Shown: positions 18,515 to 27,010, counted from the first letter of the stretch. The stretch is DNA of 48,515 nucleotides from Flavobacteriales bacterium (GCA_016787985.1 JAEUTC010000231.1:1-48515), one strand, 5' to 3'. Translations and numbers: made by a program. The notes: generated from the letters alone by a model not told the origin.

Positions 18515-19215
18515 GTGCGCGCCTCGGAGATCAGGCGGAACCCTTTGCCGTGCACATTGATGATCTCCACCGAAGGATCATCGCGTAAGTACTTGCGCAA
18601 TTTGGCGATGTACACGTCCATGCTCCTTCCGTTGAAGTAGCTGTCATCGCCCCAAACGGCGATCAGTGCGGCGGATCGATCCAACACCTCGTTCCGATTG
18701 ATGCACAACAAGCGCAACAGTTCGTTCTCCTTGGTGGTGAGCTTCCGCTCGCCTGCAGGTGTGCGCAGGATCTGGCGGCGCGGCTGGAAGGTGCACGCGC
18801 CCACGGCATATTCATCCGGTTCCGGTGCTTTGGGTTCCACGCCCTTCGCCCGCCGCAACACCGCTCCCACGCGCAGCAAGAGCTCTTCCATACTGAAGGG
18901 CTTGGTCATGTAGTCATCGGCGCCACTGCGGAAGCCTTCGATGGTATCCTGCTTCATGGCCTTGGCCGAAAGGAACATGATGGGCGTGGTAGCATCGCGT
19001 TGGCGGATCTCGCGTGCCAGGGTGAACCCATCCTTCAAGGGCATCATGACATCGAGGATGAGCATGTCGTAGCCCCCCTGTTCATATGCCACCTTTCCCA
19101 ACTGTCCATCGCTGCGGAGGTCGGCTTCGTAGCCCTTGGCCCGTAAGTACTCCACGAGCAAAGTGCCCAGGTTGTGGTCATCCTCTACCACCAACAGCTT
19201 GTGCGGTGCTGACAT
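18511..19215 (-). CDS. OmpR-family response regulator (RprY-like)
   Basis: A 234-residue regulator. The receiver domain is residues 1-120, with acidic pocket EDD (11-13), phosphoacceptor Asp in LILDVMMP and the conserved Lys in MTKPF. The winged-helix DNA-binding domain is residues 135-230 (LTTKENELLRLLCINRNEVLDR ... RSMDVYIAKLRKYL ... VHGKGFRL). The start is at 19215 (MSAPHKLLVVEDD); the frame open to 19311 lies inside the kinase gene. It overlaps the upstream kinase gene by 38 bases, so the two are probably translationally coupled. Targets are not visible. Confidence 0.9.
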   Translation of the reverse strand: MSAPHKLLVVEDDHNLGTLLVEYLRAKGYEADLRSDGQLGKVAYEQGGYDMLILDVMMPLKDGFTLAREIRQRDATTPIMFLSAKAMKQDTIEGFRSGADDYMTKPFSMEELLLRVGAVLRRAKGVEPKAPEPDEYAVGACTFQPRRQILRTPAGERKLTTKENELLRLLCINRNEVLDRSAALIAVWGDDSYFNGRSMDVYIAKLRKYLRDDPSVEIINVHGKGFRLISEART

Positions 19216-20710
19216 GTTCGAACGGTATGAATATATGGAACGTACTGCCACTGCCCGGTGTGCTCTCCAACCTGATACGGCCACCATGGCGCTCCACCAC
19301 GGTGCGCACATAACTGAGTCCGAGCCCGAAGCCCTTCGCGTTGTGGATGTTGCCCGTGGGCACTCGGTATAACCGGTCGAAGATCTTGCGCTGCTCGGAT
19401 GGGGCTATGCCGATACCGTTGTCGGTCACGCTCACGGTGATGCCCTCATCATTGCTCACCGAGGCGATGCGGATGCGGGGCTCCTGCTCGGTGTACTTCA
19501 CCGCGTTGTCGATGAGGTTGTACAGCAGGTTGGTCAAGTGGATGCGATCGCCGTTCACATGATGGATCTCTGCTTTAAGGTCCAGGTCGATCCTGCCGTT
19601 GCGTCGGGAGACCTGCATGCTGCTGCTGCGCACCACATCCTGCACCAACGCATGCACGTCGAGGTCCACGCGTTTCAGCACCATGTGTCCACTTTCCAGT
19701 ACCGCGCTTTGCAACACGTTCTCCACCAACGATCCCAAGCGCTTGTTCTCGTCCCGGATCATGGCCACGAAGGTGCGCACCTGCTGTTCAGTCTTGGGCA
19801 TACTGGGGTCCGCGAGCGCCTCGCAGGCCAGGCCGATGGTGCTGATGGGTGTCTTCAACTCGTGGGTGAGGTTGTTCACCAGGTCGTTGCGGATCTCGCC
19901 GATGCGTTTCTGCCGGAAGATGGTGCGGATGGTGAAGAAGAAGGCCACCACGATGATGGCCATGAACAATGCGCTGGTGAGCAACAACGGCGCCATATCC
20001 CGCCAAAGCATCCCGCGATGCCCAGGGATGCCGACGTGCAGGTAATGGACAGGGCCCGCCAGGTCATGTCGATACAGTCGTTGCCGATAGACGGCTCCTT
20101 CATTCCCGGCACCCTCCCACCGCGGATCCAGACCGAGCTCCACGGGTTGACCGTCCTCGGTGAACACCCCGTAGGTGAAGGCCCCTTGCACCCCATTGAT
20201 CCGTAGCTCCGTGCGGAGGAGTGAATCCAATACGTGAACCGCGATGCGTTCCTTGATGTCCGTGGGTCGCGCATCGGCGTAGATACTGCGCACCATTTCC
20301 GTGATCATCGCCTCACGGTCCGCGAGGTCCTCTTCGCTCCATGCATCCGTGGAGGAAATGATCGGATCGGCAGGCCTGTCGGGCGGATCAGGAGGTATCG
20401 GAGAGGTATCCAACGGCGGATCCAAGGAGAGACCACCACCGCTCAGTGCGGCCTGTTCGTCGTGTGCACGCCGCAACGCATCGAGTTTCCTCAAGAGCTT
20501 CTTCCCGGCCTTCAAGCGACGCAGATCGCGCATCTTCTCCAGTTGCTCCAGCTTATCGCTCACATTGAAGAGCGCGTGGTCCATGCTGCGCTCGAACTGT
20601 GCTTCGCGCAACATCATGCTATCGCGCATCCATTTCACCTGGATCCCCATGAGGCCCATCAGCGCTGCACTGATGGCCACGAGCAGCAGGGTGATGCGGT
20701 GCTTCTCCAC
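19178..20710 (-). CDS. Membrane sensor histidine kinase (RprX-like)
   Basis: A 510-residue protein read from a GTG start. Membrane segment 1 is residues 7-25; a periplasmic region (about 26-235) follows with a coiled-coil-like stretch near 40-70 and a proline/aspartate-rich segment (PPLDTSPIPPDPPDRPADP). Membrane segment 2 is near 240-265. The cytoplasmic kinase core has an H-box (LTHELKTPISTIGL), N-box (NLLYNLIDNAVKYT), and G-boxes (VTDNGIGI, GFGLGLSYV). It autophosphorylates and passes phosphate to the overlapping OmpR-type regulator. No dedicated ligand domain can be recognised, so the signal is unknown. Confidence 0.9.
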   Translation of the reverse strand: MEKHRITLLLVAISAALMGLMGIQVKWMRDSMMLREAQFERSMDHALFNVSDKLEQLEKMRDLRRLKAGKKLLRKLDALRRAHDEQAALSGGGLSLDPPLDTSPIPPDPPDRPADPIISSTDAWSEEDLADREAMITEMVRSIYADARPTDIKERIAVHVLDSLLRTELRINGVQGAFTYGVFTEDGQPVELGLDPRWEGAGNEGAVYRQRLYRHDLAGPVHYLHVGIPGHRGMLWRDMAPLLLTSALFMAIIVVAFFFTIRTIFRQKRIGEIRNDLVNNLTHELKTPISTIGLACEALADPSMPKTEQQVRTFVAMIRDENKRLGSLVENVLQSAVLESGHMVLKRVDLDVHALVQDVVRSSSMQVSRRNGRIDLDLKAEIHHVNGDRIHLTNLLYNLIDNAVKYTEQEPRIRIASVSNDEGITVSVTDNGIGIAPSEQRKIFDRLYRVPTGNIHNAKGFGLGLSYVRTVVERHGGRIRLESTPGSGSTFHIFIPFEHVSTAQAVGGRG

Positions 20711-20918
20711 GCACCGAAACTACCGTACCGCATGCAATACAACCCCGCTTAACGCTCTTTAACGTTCGTTCGCAAGGCCTTAACAGCGGGCGCTTTCAAT
20801 GACCGGTAGGTTCGCATCGTCGAACGCTCGACGGCCGGTGAACACCGGTTGGAATGGAATTTGAAGACCTGTCCTCGGAATAGGGTTTTGGTTCCCGGAC
20901 AAGGCAACAAGGGGTCGG
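20711..20918. other. Intergenic region between kinase and aldehyde dehydrogenase genes
   Basis: Divergent promoter region. It holds the inverted repeat CCGGTG-AA-CACCGG (near 20834-20847) and repeated AACG motifs near 20747-20771. Near the kinase start the minus strand has TAGTTTCG, a possible -7 element. No coding sequence seen. Confidence 0.4.
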
Positions 20919-20944
20919 AAGGCTCGCACGACGGTGCGGGCCTT
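20919..20944 (+). promoter_or_regulatory. Hairpin upstream of the aldehyde dehydrogenase gene
   Basis: AAGGCTCGCAC-GACG-GTGCGGGCCTT: 11-bp stem with one U-G pair when read on the plus strand, followed by TCGACATTTTC. It resembles a terminator, yet no plus-strand gene precedes it. It could end a short RNA or act as an attenuator or protein-binding site. Confidence 0.4.
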
Positions 20945-20975
20945 TCGACATTTTCGGCGGGCGGGTAGCGCCTGC

Positions 20976-20982
20976 TACCTTG
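20976..20982 (+). promoter_or_regulatory. Probable -7 element of the aldehyde dehydrogenase gene
   Basis: TACCTTG ends only 7 bases before the ATG at 20990, so the transcript would be leaderless or nearly so. TTTTCG at 20951-20956 is a possible -33 element. Confidence 0.4.
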
Positions 20983-20989
20983 CAGCCAG

Positions 20990-22432
20990 ATGGAACAGTT
21001 GCTCAACCTCATCGATGGTGAATTGCGCCCGGCCATGGGCGGTGGATGGTTGGATGTACACGCCCCAGCGACGGGCGCGGTCTATGCGCAGCTCGCCGAC
21101 TCGGATGCGCGCGATGTGGACATGGCCGTAGAAGCCGCCCACCGCGCCTTTCCAGCCTGGAACGCGTTGGGGCGCGAAGGACGCAGTGCCGCCCTGCTGC
21201 GACTTGCACACCTGATCGAGGCCGACCTGGATGGTTTCGCGCAGGATGAATCGCGCGACAACGGTAAACCGCTCGCACTTGCTCGCCGGGTGGACATCCC
21301 ACGCGCCGTGGCCAATTTCCGCTTCTTCGCCACGGCCATCCTTCATTTCCCCAGTGAAGCGCATTTGATGGACGATATCGCCGTGAACTATACCGACCGA
21401 CAGCCCTTCGGTGTGGCCGGGTGCATCAGTCCATGGAACCTGCCGCTGTACCTCTTCACTTGGAAGATCGCTCCAGCACTGGCGGCGGGGAACTGCGTGG
21501 TGGCCAAACCGAGCGAGGTGACGCCACTCACCGCGTATCGCATGAGCACCCTGTGCAAAGTCGCCGGTATCCCGCCCGGTGTCCTCAACATCGTGCATGG
21601 GCTCGGGCCCAAGGTGGGTGCGGCCATCACCGCACATCCGCGGATCCCCGCCATCTCCTTCACCGGTGGCACACGAACGGGCGCCGAGATCGCTCGAGTG
21701 GCCGCGCCGCTATTCAAGAAGTTGAGCCTGGAACTGGGTGGGAAGAATCCGGTCCTCGTCTTCGCCGATTGCGACTTCGACGACATGTTGAACACCACGG
21801 TGAGGAGCAGCTTCACCAACCAGGGACAGATCTGCCTCTGCGGCTCGCGCATCCTGGTGGAACGCTCCCTTTATGCACGTTTCCGCGATGCGTTCGTGGA
21901 CCGCGTGCGTGCGTTGCGCGTGGGCGACCCCGGTGCTGAAGCCACCGACCTGGGGGCCGTCGTGAGCAAGGATCACATGGAGAAGGTCCTTGCGTACATC
22001 GAGCTGGCGCAAGGCGAAGGCGGACGCGTGCTCTGTGGTGGCCAACGGGTGCAACTGGACGGTGCCTTGGCGAATGGATGGTACATCGCACCCACGGTGA
22101 TCGAGAACCTGGGCCCCCAGTGTAGAACGAACCAAGAGGAGATCTTCGGGCCCGTGGTCACGCTTCAACCCTTCGACACGGAAGAAGAGGCCCTATCCCT
22201 GGCGAATGCCACGCCCTACGGCCTGGCCAGCGTTGTCTGGACCAGCGATGTGAAACGTACGCACCGGGTGGCGCGTGCCCTGCAAGCCGGTATCGTATGG
22301 GTGAACTGCTGGATGCTCCGCGACCTGCGCACGCCGTTCGGTGGGGTGAAACAAAGTGGCGTGGGACGGGAAGGTGGCGTGGATGCGCTCCGCTTCTTCA
22401 CCGAGGCGAAGAACGTCTGCATCAAGCTCTGA
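20990..22432 (+). CDS. 2-aminomuconic 6-semialdehyde dehydrogenase (ALDH8-like)
   Basis: A 480-residue NAD-dependent aldehyde dehydrogenase. It keeps the catalytic Asn (SPWNLPLYLF), general-base Glu (LELGGKNPV) and nucleophile Cys (NQGQICLCGSRI, first Cys). The ending VNCWMLRDLRTPFGGVKQSG is diagnostic for the 2-aminomuconate/2-hydroxymuconate semialdehyde group rather than betaine or succinate semialdehyde enzymes. It would oxidise the product of the ACMSD at 8332-9351. 2-Hydroxymuconic semialdehyde from catechol meta-cleavage is the main alternative substrate, but the other genes here favour the amino form. It is not in an operon with the other steps. Its stop overlaps the convergent small gene by 11 bases. 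Confidence 0.9.
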   Translation: MEQLLNLIDGELRPAMGGGWLDVHAPATGAVYAQLADSDARDVDMAVEAAHRAFPAWNALGREGRSAALLRLAHLIEADLDGFAQDESRDNGKPLALARRVDIPRAVANFRFFATAILHFPSEAHLMDDIAVNYTDRQPFGVAGCISPWNLPLYLFTWKIAPALAAGNCVVAKPSEVTPLTAYRMSTLCKVAGIPPGVLNIVHGLGPKVGAAITAHPRIPAISFTGGTRTGAEIARVAAPLFKKLSLELGGKNPVLVFADCDFDDMLNTTVRSSFTNQGQICLCGSRILVERSLYARFRDAFVDRVRALRVGDPGAEATDLGAVVSKDHMEKVLAYIELAQGEGGRVLCGGQRVQLDGALANGWYIAPTVIENLGPQCRTNQEEIFGPVVTLQPFDTEEEALSLANATPYGLASVVWTSDVKRTHRVARALQAGIVWVNCWMLRDLRTPFGGVKQSGVGREGGVDALRFFTEAKNVCIKL

Positions 22433-22553
22433 CCTGCTTGCGCTCCGGGCTGCGACGCGCTTTCATGCCGTTGGTGAAGAACCAGCCGAAACGATCATCG
22501 AACCACAGTTGGAAGCGGTTGATCCGGCGTATCGTGGAGAAAAGCAGATCCAT
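22422..22553 (-). CDS. Conserved-looking small protein, 43 residues
   Basis: ATG at 22553 to TGA at 22422-22424 encodes 43 residues: MDLLFSTIRRINRF, then QLWFDDRFGWFFTNGMKAR and a basic tail. The composition (aromatic core, balanced charges, no low-complexity shadow pattern) looks like a real protein, and I believe similar small proteins with a QLWFD.RFGWFFTNG core occur in other Bacteroidota, though I cannot verify this here. It may associate with a membrane surface as an amphipathic helix. Its end overlaps the 3' end of the aldehyde dehydrogenase gene, as other convergent pairs here do. Function unknown. Confidence 0.65.
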   Translation of the reverse strand: MDLLFSTIRRINRFQLWFDDRFGWFFTNGMKARRSPERKQVRA

Positions 22554-22643
22554 CGGGGTGCAGGGTATGACCGGATAACTCCAAGAACATGCCGATCCGT
22601 ATGCAGGACCCGGACGACTTGAGGGAACGGTAGGTTCCTACGG

Positions 22644-23705
22644 TCAAACGTCGACTTCCAGAACAACGAACGGTGAGCCGGACCAAACGAGTTCACTGCA
22701 ACGGACGTCGCCCGTGCTTCTTCTGGCCAGATCCATCAAGCTAAGCTCCAAGCCACCCACGGTCTCCACCCGCCCCAGCAGGATATCCCGATAGCGGCGT
22801 TGAAGGCCTGGCGCATCCAAGGCATTCACGTTCCGGACCAGGTGGACCACCCGTTCTACTTCGGCTGCGGCCATGGGAGCCCCTACGGAGATGGTGATCC
22901 GTGCAGGCGAGATGGCGACCACGACCATCGGCCCCTCTTCGGCAACGGCCATATCGGCCATGGCCCCCGTGATGAGGAGATAGGCGTGTTTGGCCCGCTC
23001 GGCAAGCGCCCGATCGTCGTCGAGGTCGCGGTCGATCATCCGCAGGAGACCCTCTTGCACCGATGCTGGCGTGCGACCCCGGCAGATGAGACTGATGCCA
23101 TGGGTGTGCACGAGCCGCTGCAATTCGAAAAGGTCTGGACCGGTGCTGCGCCAGGCGCGCTGTGCACCGACCAGCACTTGCAGGGAGAACAAGCGGTGAT
23201 GGGCGTCGATGGGCGCGAACGCATACCGCAACGGATTGCCCGTTCGACGCGCCATTTCGATCAGTCCGAGCCCGGCTCCGCCACGATCCGTGCGCTCTTC
23301 GTTCTGCAAGCCCCGCAGGAAAACCTGTTTCAGTTGTTGCAGGTCCATGCCATCGAGCCGCTCCAGACCCACCCGCAGCTTCTCCTCATCCTCTTGGCGG
23401 ACCGCATTGATCGCCGTCACCTCATGGGCCTCGCTGGTGCTCCGCAGAAGAAAGACACTACGCCCCGGGCCATGGAGAAGTTCCTCATTCCTGACCCTGT
23501 GGCGCACGATGTTCTGGTACGCCTCCACCATGACGAACGCGAGTTTTCCACGGGATGTGCGCGGTGCTCCCTCCTGCTCGAGGTGATCCTCCTGCAACGC
23601 GATCAACCGCGCGGTGTGCTCATCATGGAAACTACCGCTGTACAGGAAGGTCAGCCGATCACCAGCGAAGCTCGCGTAGAGCGCAAGGACGTGGGCGTGA
23701 TACAT
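22644..23705 (-). CDS. SiaB-like protein kinase with a second degenerate domain
   Basis: A 353-residue protein starting at 23705, downstream of an exact -7 element; the longer frame to 24035 runs into the divergent gene. Residues 18-180 resemble SiaB-family (DUF6272, GHKL-fold) kinases: FLYSGSFHDE, N-box-like EAYQNIVRH (E61, N65) and glycine box DRGGAGLGLIEMARRTG (140-156). Residues 200-353 look like a second, decayed copy: the N-box equivalent ITGAMADM lacks Glu and Asn, and the glycine box has become GGLELSLMDLARRSTG. In Pseudomonas, SiaB phosphorylates SiaC to control a diguanylate cyclase; no SiaC-like gene is visible here. It diverges from the HD-PPK1 gene with about 100 bases between starts. 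Confidence 0.7.
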   Translation of the reverse strand: MYHAHVLALYASFAGDRLTFLYSGSFHDEHTARLIALQEDHLEQEGAPRTSRGKLAFVMVEAYQNIVRHRVRNEELLHGPGRSVFLLRSTSEAHEVTAINAVRQEDEEKLRVGLERLDGMDLQQLKQVFLRGLQNEERTDRGGAGLGLIEMARRTGNPLRYAFAPIDAHHRLFSLQVLVGAQRAWRSTGPDLFELQRLVHTHGISLICRGRTPASVQEGLLRMIDRDLDDDRALAERAKHAYLLITGAMADMAVAEEGPMVVVAISPARITISVGAPMAAAEVERVVHLVRNVNALDAPGLQRRYRDILLGRVETVGGLELSLMDLARRSTGDVRCSELVWSGSPFVVLEVDV

Positions 23706-23725
23706 CCGGGAGGAAGAGGTCCGGC

Positions 23726-23733
23726 CAAAGATA
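23726..23733 (-). promoter_or_regulatory. -7 element of the SiaB-like kinase gene
   Basis: Minus strand TATCTTTG, exact match to TAnnTTTG, 20 bases before the ATG at 23705. Confidence 0.6.
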
Positions 23734-23771
23734 GCCGGGAGATGCTGCGGAGCGCGGCATCGCCAGCCGTC

Positions 23772-23779
23772 TACCTTCG
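23772..23779 (+). promoter_or_regulatory. -7 element of the HD-PPK1 gene
   Basis: TACCTTCG, one mismatch to TAnnTTTG, 28 bases before the ATG at 23808. It shares a short divergent region with the SiaB-like gene. Confidence 0.5.
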
Positions 23780-23807
23780 CAGCCACCTTCCTATCCACCG
23801 GAACGCC

Positions 23808-26492
23808 ATGCTCACCGAAGCGCAACTGGAACGCTGCAGGCTGCACGTACGTAAGTGGTTCGCTGCGCACATGCCGCGCACCATGCACTTCCACGACCTG
23901 GAGCACACCCTTGCCGTAACACGCACGGCGCTTGCGCTCGGGCAGGCACTGAAGCTGGATGCCGCGGACCTCTCCACCCTGGAGGTGGCGGCCCTTTTCC
24001 ACGACACGGGCTATGCCAAGGTGTACCAAGGTCATGAAGAGGCCAGCGCGGAATTGGCACGGGCCTACCTACAACGCATCGGAGCCAACCAACGGGAGAT
24101 CGCCCGGGTGGCCGCCTGCATCCTGAGCACGCGGTCCGGAGCCAAGCCGCGCAACCTCCTGCAACGCATCTTGCGCGATGCCGATTCGGCCAAGGCCGGA
24201 CAGATCGATTTCATCGAACGGAGCGAGAAACTGCGCAAGGAACTCGAACTCGTACGCCGGGTGCGCATAGCACCAGCGGCCTGGCTGAAGGAGAACATCG
24301 CGTATCTGGAACTACACCGCTTCCACACCACTGTGGCACAGCGGCGTTATGGCAAGCAAAAAGGACTGAACCTCGACCTGCTGCTGGAACGCGGCCGCAC
24401 GCCCAAGAAGCAACGCACCCCCATACCAGCGGGCCCTGATCGTTACTTCGATCGTGATCTGAGCTGGCTATCCTTCAACGACCGCGTGTTGCAGGAAGCC
24501 ATGGATCGCCACGTGCCGTTGTTGGAGCGGCTGAAATTCCTGGCGATCTATTCGAGCAACCTGGACGAGTTCTACCGTGTTCGCGTAGCCTCGTTGCGCA
24601 GTTTGGCGAAGCTGAAGAAAGTGGACCGCACGGCTCTGGAGGTGACACCCGAGAAACGCGTTGACCGGATCAACCGCAAGGCCATGGCCCAACAGGAGCG
24701 GTTCGGACGCTTGTATCGTGAGGAACTACTGCCGGCGCTCGCGCGTGAAGGGATCCATTTCCGATCGCCGGAAAGCCTGACCGAGCAGCAGGCCGATTTC
24801 GTGAAGGCGCACTTCAAACGCCATGTGGCGCCCTTGTTGCATACGGCCACGGTAAGAGCCGGCAATGCCCCTTTCATCGAAGACCGAAGACTCTACTTCG
24901 CGTGCCGCCTCAAGCCCAAAGGGAGTACCAAACAGCGGCTCGTCGTGGTCAACATCCCCAGCGATGAGCTGGGCCGTTTCATCGTGCTACCACCGCGCGG
25001 ACGCGGTGCGGAGCTGATGTACCTGGACGATGCGATGCGCATGTGCTTGGCCACCCTGTTCACGGGTTTCAAGCTGACCGCCTGCCATGCGATCAAACTC
25101 TCGCGCGATGCGGAGCTCCACTTGGACGAGGAATACGTGGGCAACGTGAAGGACAAAGTGCGCAAGAGCCTGCGGAAACGGAGCATGGGGGTTCCGTCGC
25201 GTTTCCTTTATGACCGGGAGATGCCGCGCAACACGCTGCGTGCGCTGCGCGACCTGCTCGGTCTTTCCAAGCAAGACCTCGTGGCAGGTGGTCGATACCA
25301 CAACTTCAGCGACCTGTTGAAGGTGCCATTGAAGGGCTACAAGCATTTGCGCGATGCCTCTCTAGGGACCGTACCGGATCCAGTGACGCGTAACGGCGCC
25401 GCCACTTTCCAAGCGTTGAAGCGCCAGGACGTGCTGTGGCATTTCCCGTACCACGACTTCCGCAATGTGCTGAATTGGCTGAACCAGGCAGCGCGCGATC
25501 CAAAGGTGAAACACATCTCGATCACCCTTTACCGGGTAGCCGAAGGTTCTGAAGTCTGCAAGGCGCTACTGACCGCACTGGAACGTGGCAAGCGGGTGAC
25601 GGTCTTCGTGGAAGTGCAGGCGCGCTTCGATGAGCGCAGCAATCTCTACTGGGGCGAGACGTTGGAAAAGGCCGGGGCACATGTGCTCTACAGCTACGAG
25701 AACCTGAAAGTGCATTGCAAGTTGTGTTCGGTGGAACGATCGGAGAACGGGCGCACCGTTCGGTATGCCTATTTGGGCACGGGCAACTTCAACGAGCGCA
25801 CCTCCACGATCTACACCGACATGGCGCTGCTAACCGCGCAGCCTGTACTGACGCGCGAAGTGGCCGAGGTCTTCAAATACCTGGCGGACCGCAGTCATCG
25901 TCCGGTCCTATCGCAGCTGCTGATGGCCCCGTTGAGCCTTCGCGGCAGCTTGGAAGCGTACATCGACAAGGAGATCGAACATGCCCGCACCGGCGTTCAG
26001 GCGGGCATCCTGTTGAAGTTGAACAGCTTGGAGGACCGCGCCTTGATCCGCAAACTGTACGATGCCAGCCATGCGGGCGTACAGGTGCGGCTGATCATCC
26101 GCGGCATTTGTTGCCTGGTGCCCGGTGTGGAAGGGCTGAGCAGTACGATCGAGGCCATCAGCATCGTGGATCGGTTCCTGGAACATACGCGCGTCTATGC
26201 CTTCGTGAACGGTGGCAAACCTGCGGTGATGCTCTCTTCGGCAGACTGGATGGGGCGTAATCTGGACCGTCGTGTGGAGGTGGCCTTCCCCGTTACCGAC
26301 CCTGGACTGCGCATGACCATCCTTGACCTGATGGAGATCCAGTGGAACGACCGATCGAAGGCGCGGAAGATCGATGTGCTCCAAACGAACCCCTACCGCG
26401 GTGGTGAACGGCGCGACCCGACCACACGCGCACAACCTGTCACCCACCACTACCTGAAACAGGTGGCGCGCAAGCGCTCCCGGGTGCGGTAA
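23808..26492 (+). CDS. Fusion of HD-type phosphohydrolase domain and polyphosphate kinase 1
   Basis: An 894-residue protein. Residues 1-195 form an HD domain with a full metal-ligand set: H33, H65-D66 (AALFHDTGYA), H76 and D124 (ILRDADSAKA). Residues about 212-880 are a complete PPK1: N-domain start (DRDLSWLSFNDRVLQEA), SSNLDEFYRVRVASLRSL, then the catalytic regions VQARFDERSN, LKVHCKLC with the expected phosphorylated His at 636, YLGTGNFNERTS, and IVDRFLEHTR with the second active-site His at 793. PPK1 reversibly makes polyphosphate from ATP; HD domains of this kind cleave phosphate esters of nucleotides. The PPK part alone has normal family length, so this is a genuine N-terminal addition, in frame with no stop or shift. 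The HD substrate is unknown. Confidence 0.9.
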   Translation: MLTEAQLERCRLHVRKWFAAHMPRTMHFHDLEHTLAVTRTALALGQALKLDAADLSTLEVAALFHDTGYAKVYQGHEEASAELARAYLQRIGANQREIARVAACILSTRSGAKPRNLLQRILRDADSAKAGQIDFIERSEKLRKELELVRRVRIAPAAWLKENIAYLELHRFHTTVAQRRYGKQKGLNLDLLLERGRTPKKQRTPIPAGPDRYFDRDLSWLSFNDRVLQEAMDRHVPLLERLKFLAIYSSNLDEFYRVRVASLRSLAKLKKVDRTALEVTPEKRVDRINRKAMAQQERFGRLYREELLPALAREGIHFRSPESLTEQQADFVKAHFKRHVAPLLHTATVRAGNAPFIEDRRLYFACRLKPKGSTKQRLVVVNIPSDELGRFIVLPPRGRGAELMYLDDAMRMCLATLFTGFKLTACHAIKLSRDAELHLDEEYVGNVKDKVRKSLRKRSMGVPSRFLYDREMPRNTLRALRDLLGLSKQDLVAGGRYHNFSDLLKVPLKGYKHLRDASLGTVPDPVTRNGAATFQALKRQDVLWHFPYHDFRNVLNWLNQAARDPKVKHISITLYRVAEGSEVCKALLTALERGKRVTVFVEVQARFDERSNLYWGETLEKAGAHVLYSYENLKVHCKLCSVERSENGRTVRYAYLGTGNFNERTSTIYTDMALLTAQPVLTREVAEVFKYLADRSHRPVLSQLLMAPLSLRGSLEAYIDKEIEHARTGVQAGILLKLNSLEDRALIRKLYDASHAGVQVRLIIRGICCLVPGVEGLSSTIEAISIVDRFLEHTRVYAFVNGGKPAVMLSSADWMGRNLDRRVEVAFPVTDPGLRMTILDLMEIQWNDRSKARKIDVLQTNPYRGGERRDPTTRAQPVTHHYLKQVARKRSRVR

Positions 26493-26878
26493 GTTTCGAG
26501 GAGGAATGGAGGGGAGGGGAGAGCCGCCCTACCGAAAGATCGTCCCTAGCAGGTCCTGGTGTTCCGAATACCCGCCCCCCGCACTCCCTTCCATAGCCTT
26601 CCTCGAACGTTGATCGAGCCAACTTCTCAGGCCTCCTGTGGAAGGGTCACGCTGCACCCTTCGATCGATCGATGGCAAAGGTGGGGTCGGCAAGCACGGA
26701 TACGAGCGCGGATCGTAACCAGCTTATCAACAGGGTTTTACACGCAAGCTTAAGACTAACGACCAGCATGACCAGGAGCCCGACAGAGGCACAAGATGAG
26801 CGGATGGGCGGGGTCGACCATGGCGGGTGGGTGGTGAGATCTTTCCGCGAAACATCGACCGATACCGTCGAAAACGAA
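26493..26878. other. Non-coding stretch between HD-PPK1 and tRNA-Ala
   Basis: About 390 bases with purine-rich GGAGGGGAGGGG near 26507 and repeated CGATCGAT near 26660. No convincing gene, RNA or terminator for the HD-PPK1 gene. Open frames here run into the tRNA and look accidental. Confidence 0.5.
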
Positions 26879-26904
26879 AAAGGCGGCTCCGAAGAACCGC
26901 CTTT
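26879..26904 (-). terminator. Terminator of tRNA-Ala with a UUCG loop
   Basis: Minus strand AAAGGCGGTTC-TTCG-GAGCCGCCTTT: 11-bp stem (one U-G pair) capped by the very stable C(UUCG)G tetraloop, followed by TTCGTTTTC. It begins two bases after the mature tRNA end. Confidence 0.85.
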
Positions 26905-26905
26905 C

Positions 26906-26980
<75 letters not shown>

Positions 26981-27010
26981 ATCACGTCATCCGTTCATCG
27001 AACGGGAGCG

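Noticed and set aside
22800..23807. N-terminal extension of the HD-PPK1 frame
   Set aside because: The extra 336 codons lie antisense to the SiaB-like gene, have shadow composition, and lie upstream of the -7 element at 23772.
26724..26732. TTATCAACA, a near match to a DnaA box
   Set aside because: Single copy with a mismatch and no AT-rich region or further boxes nearby, so no case for an origin.
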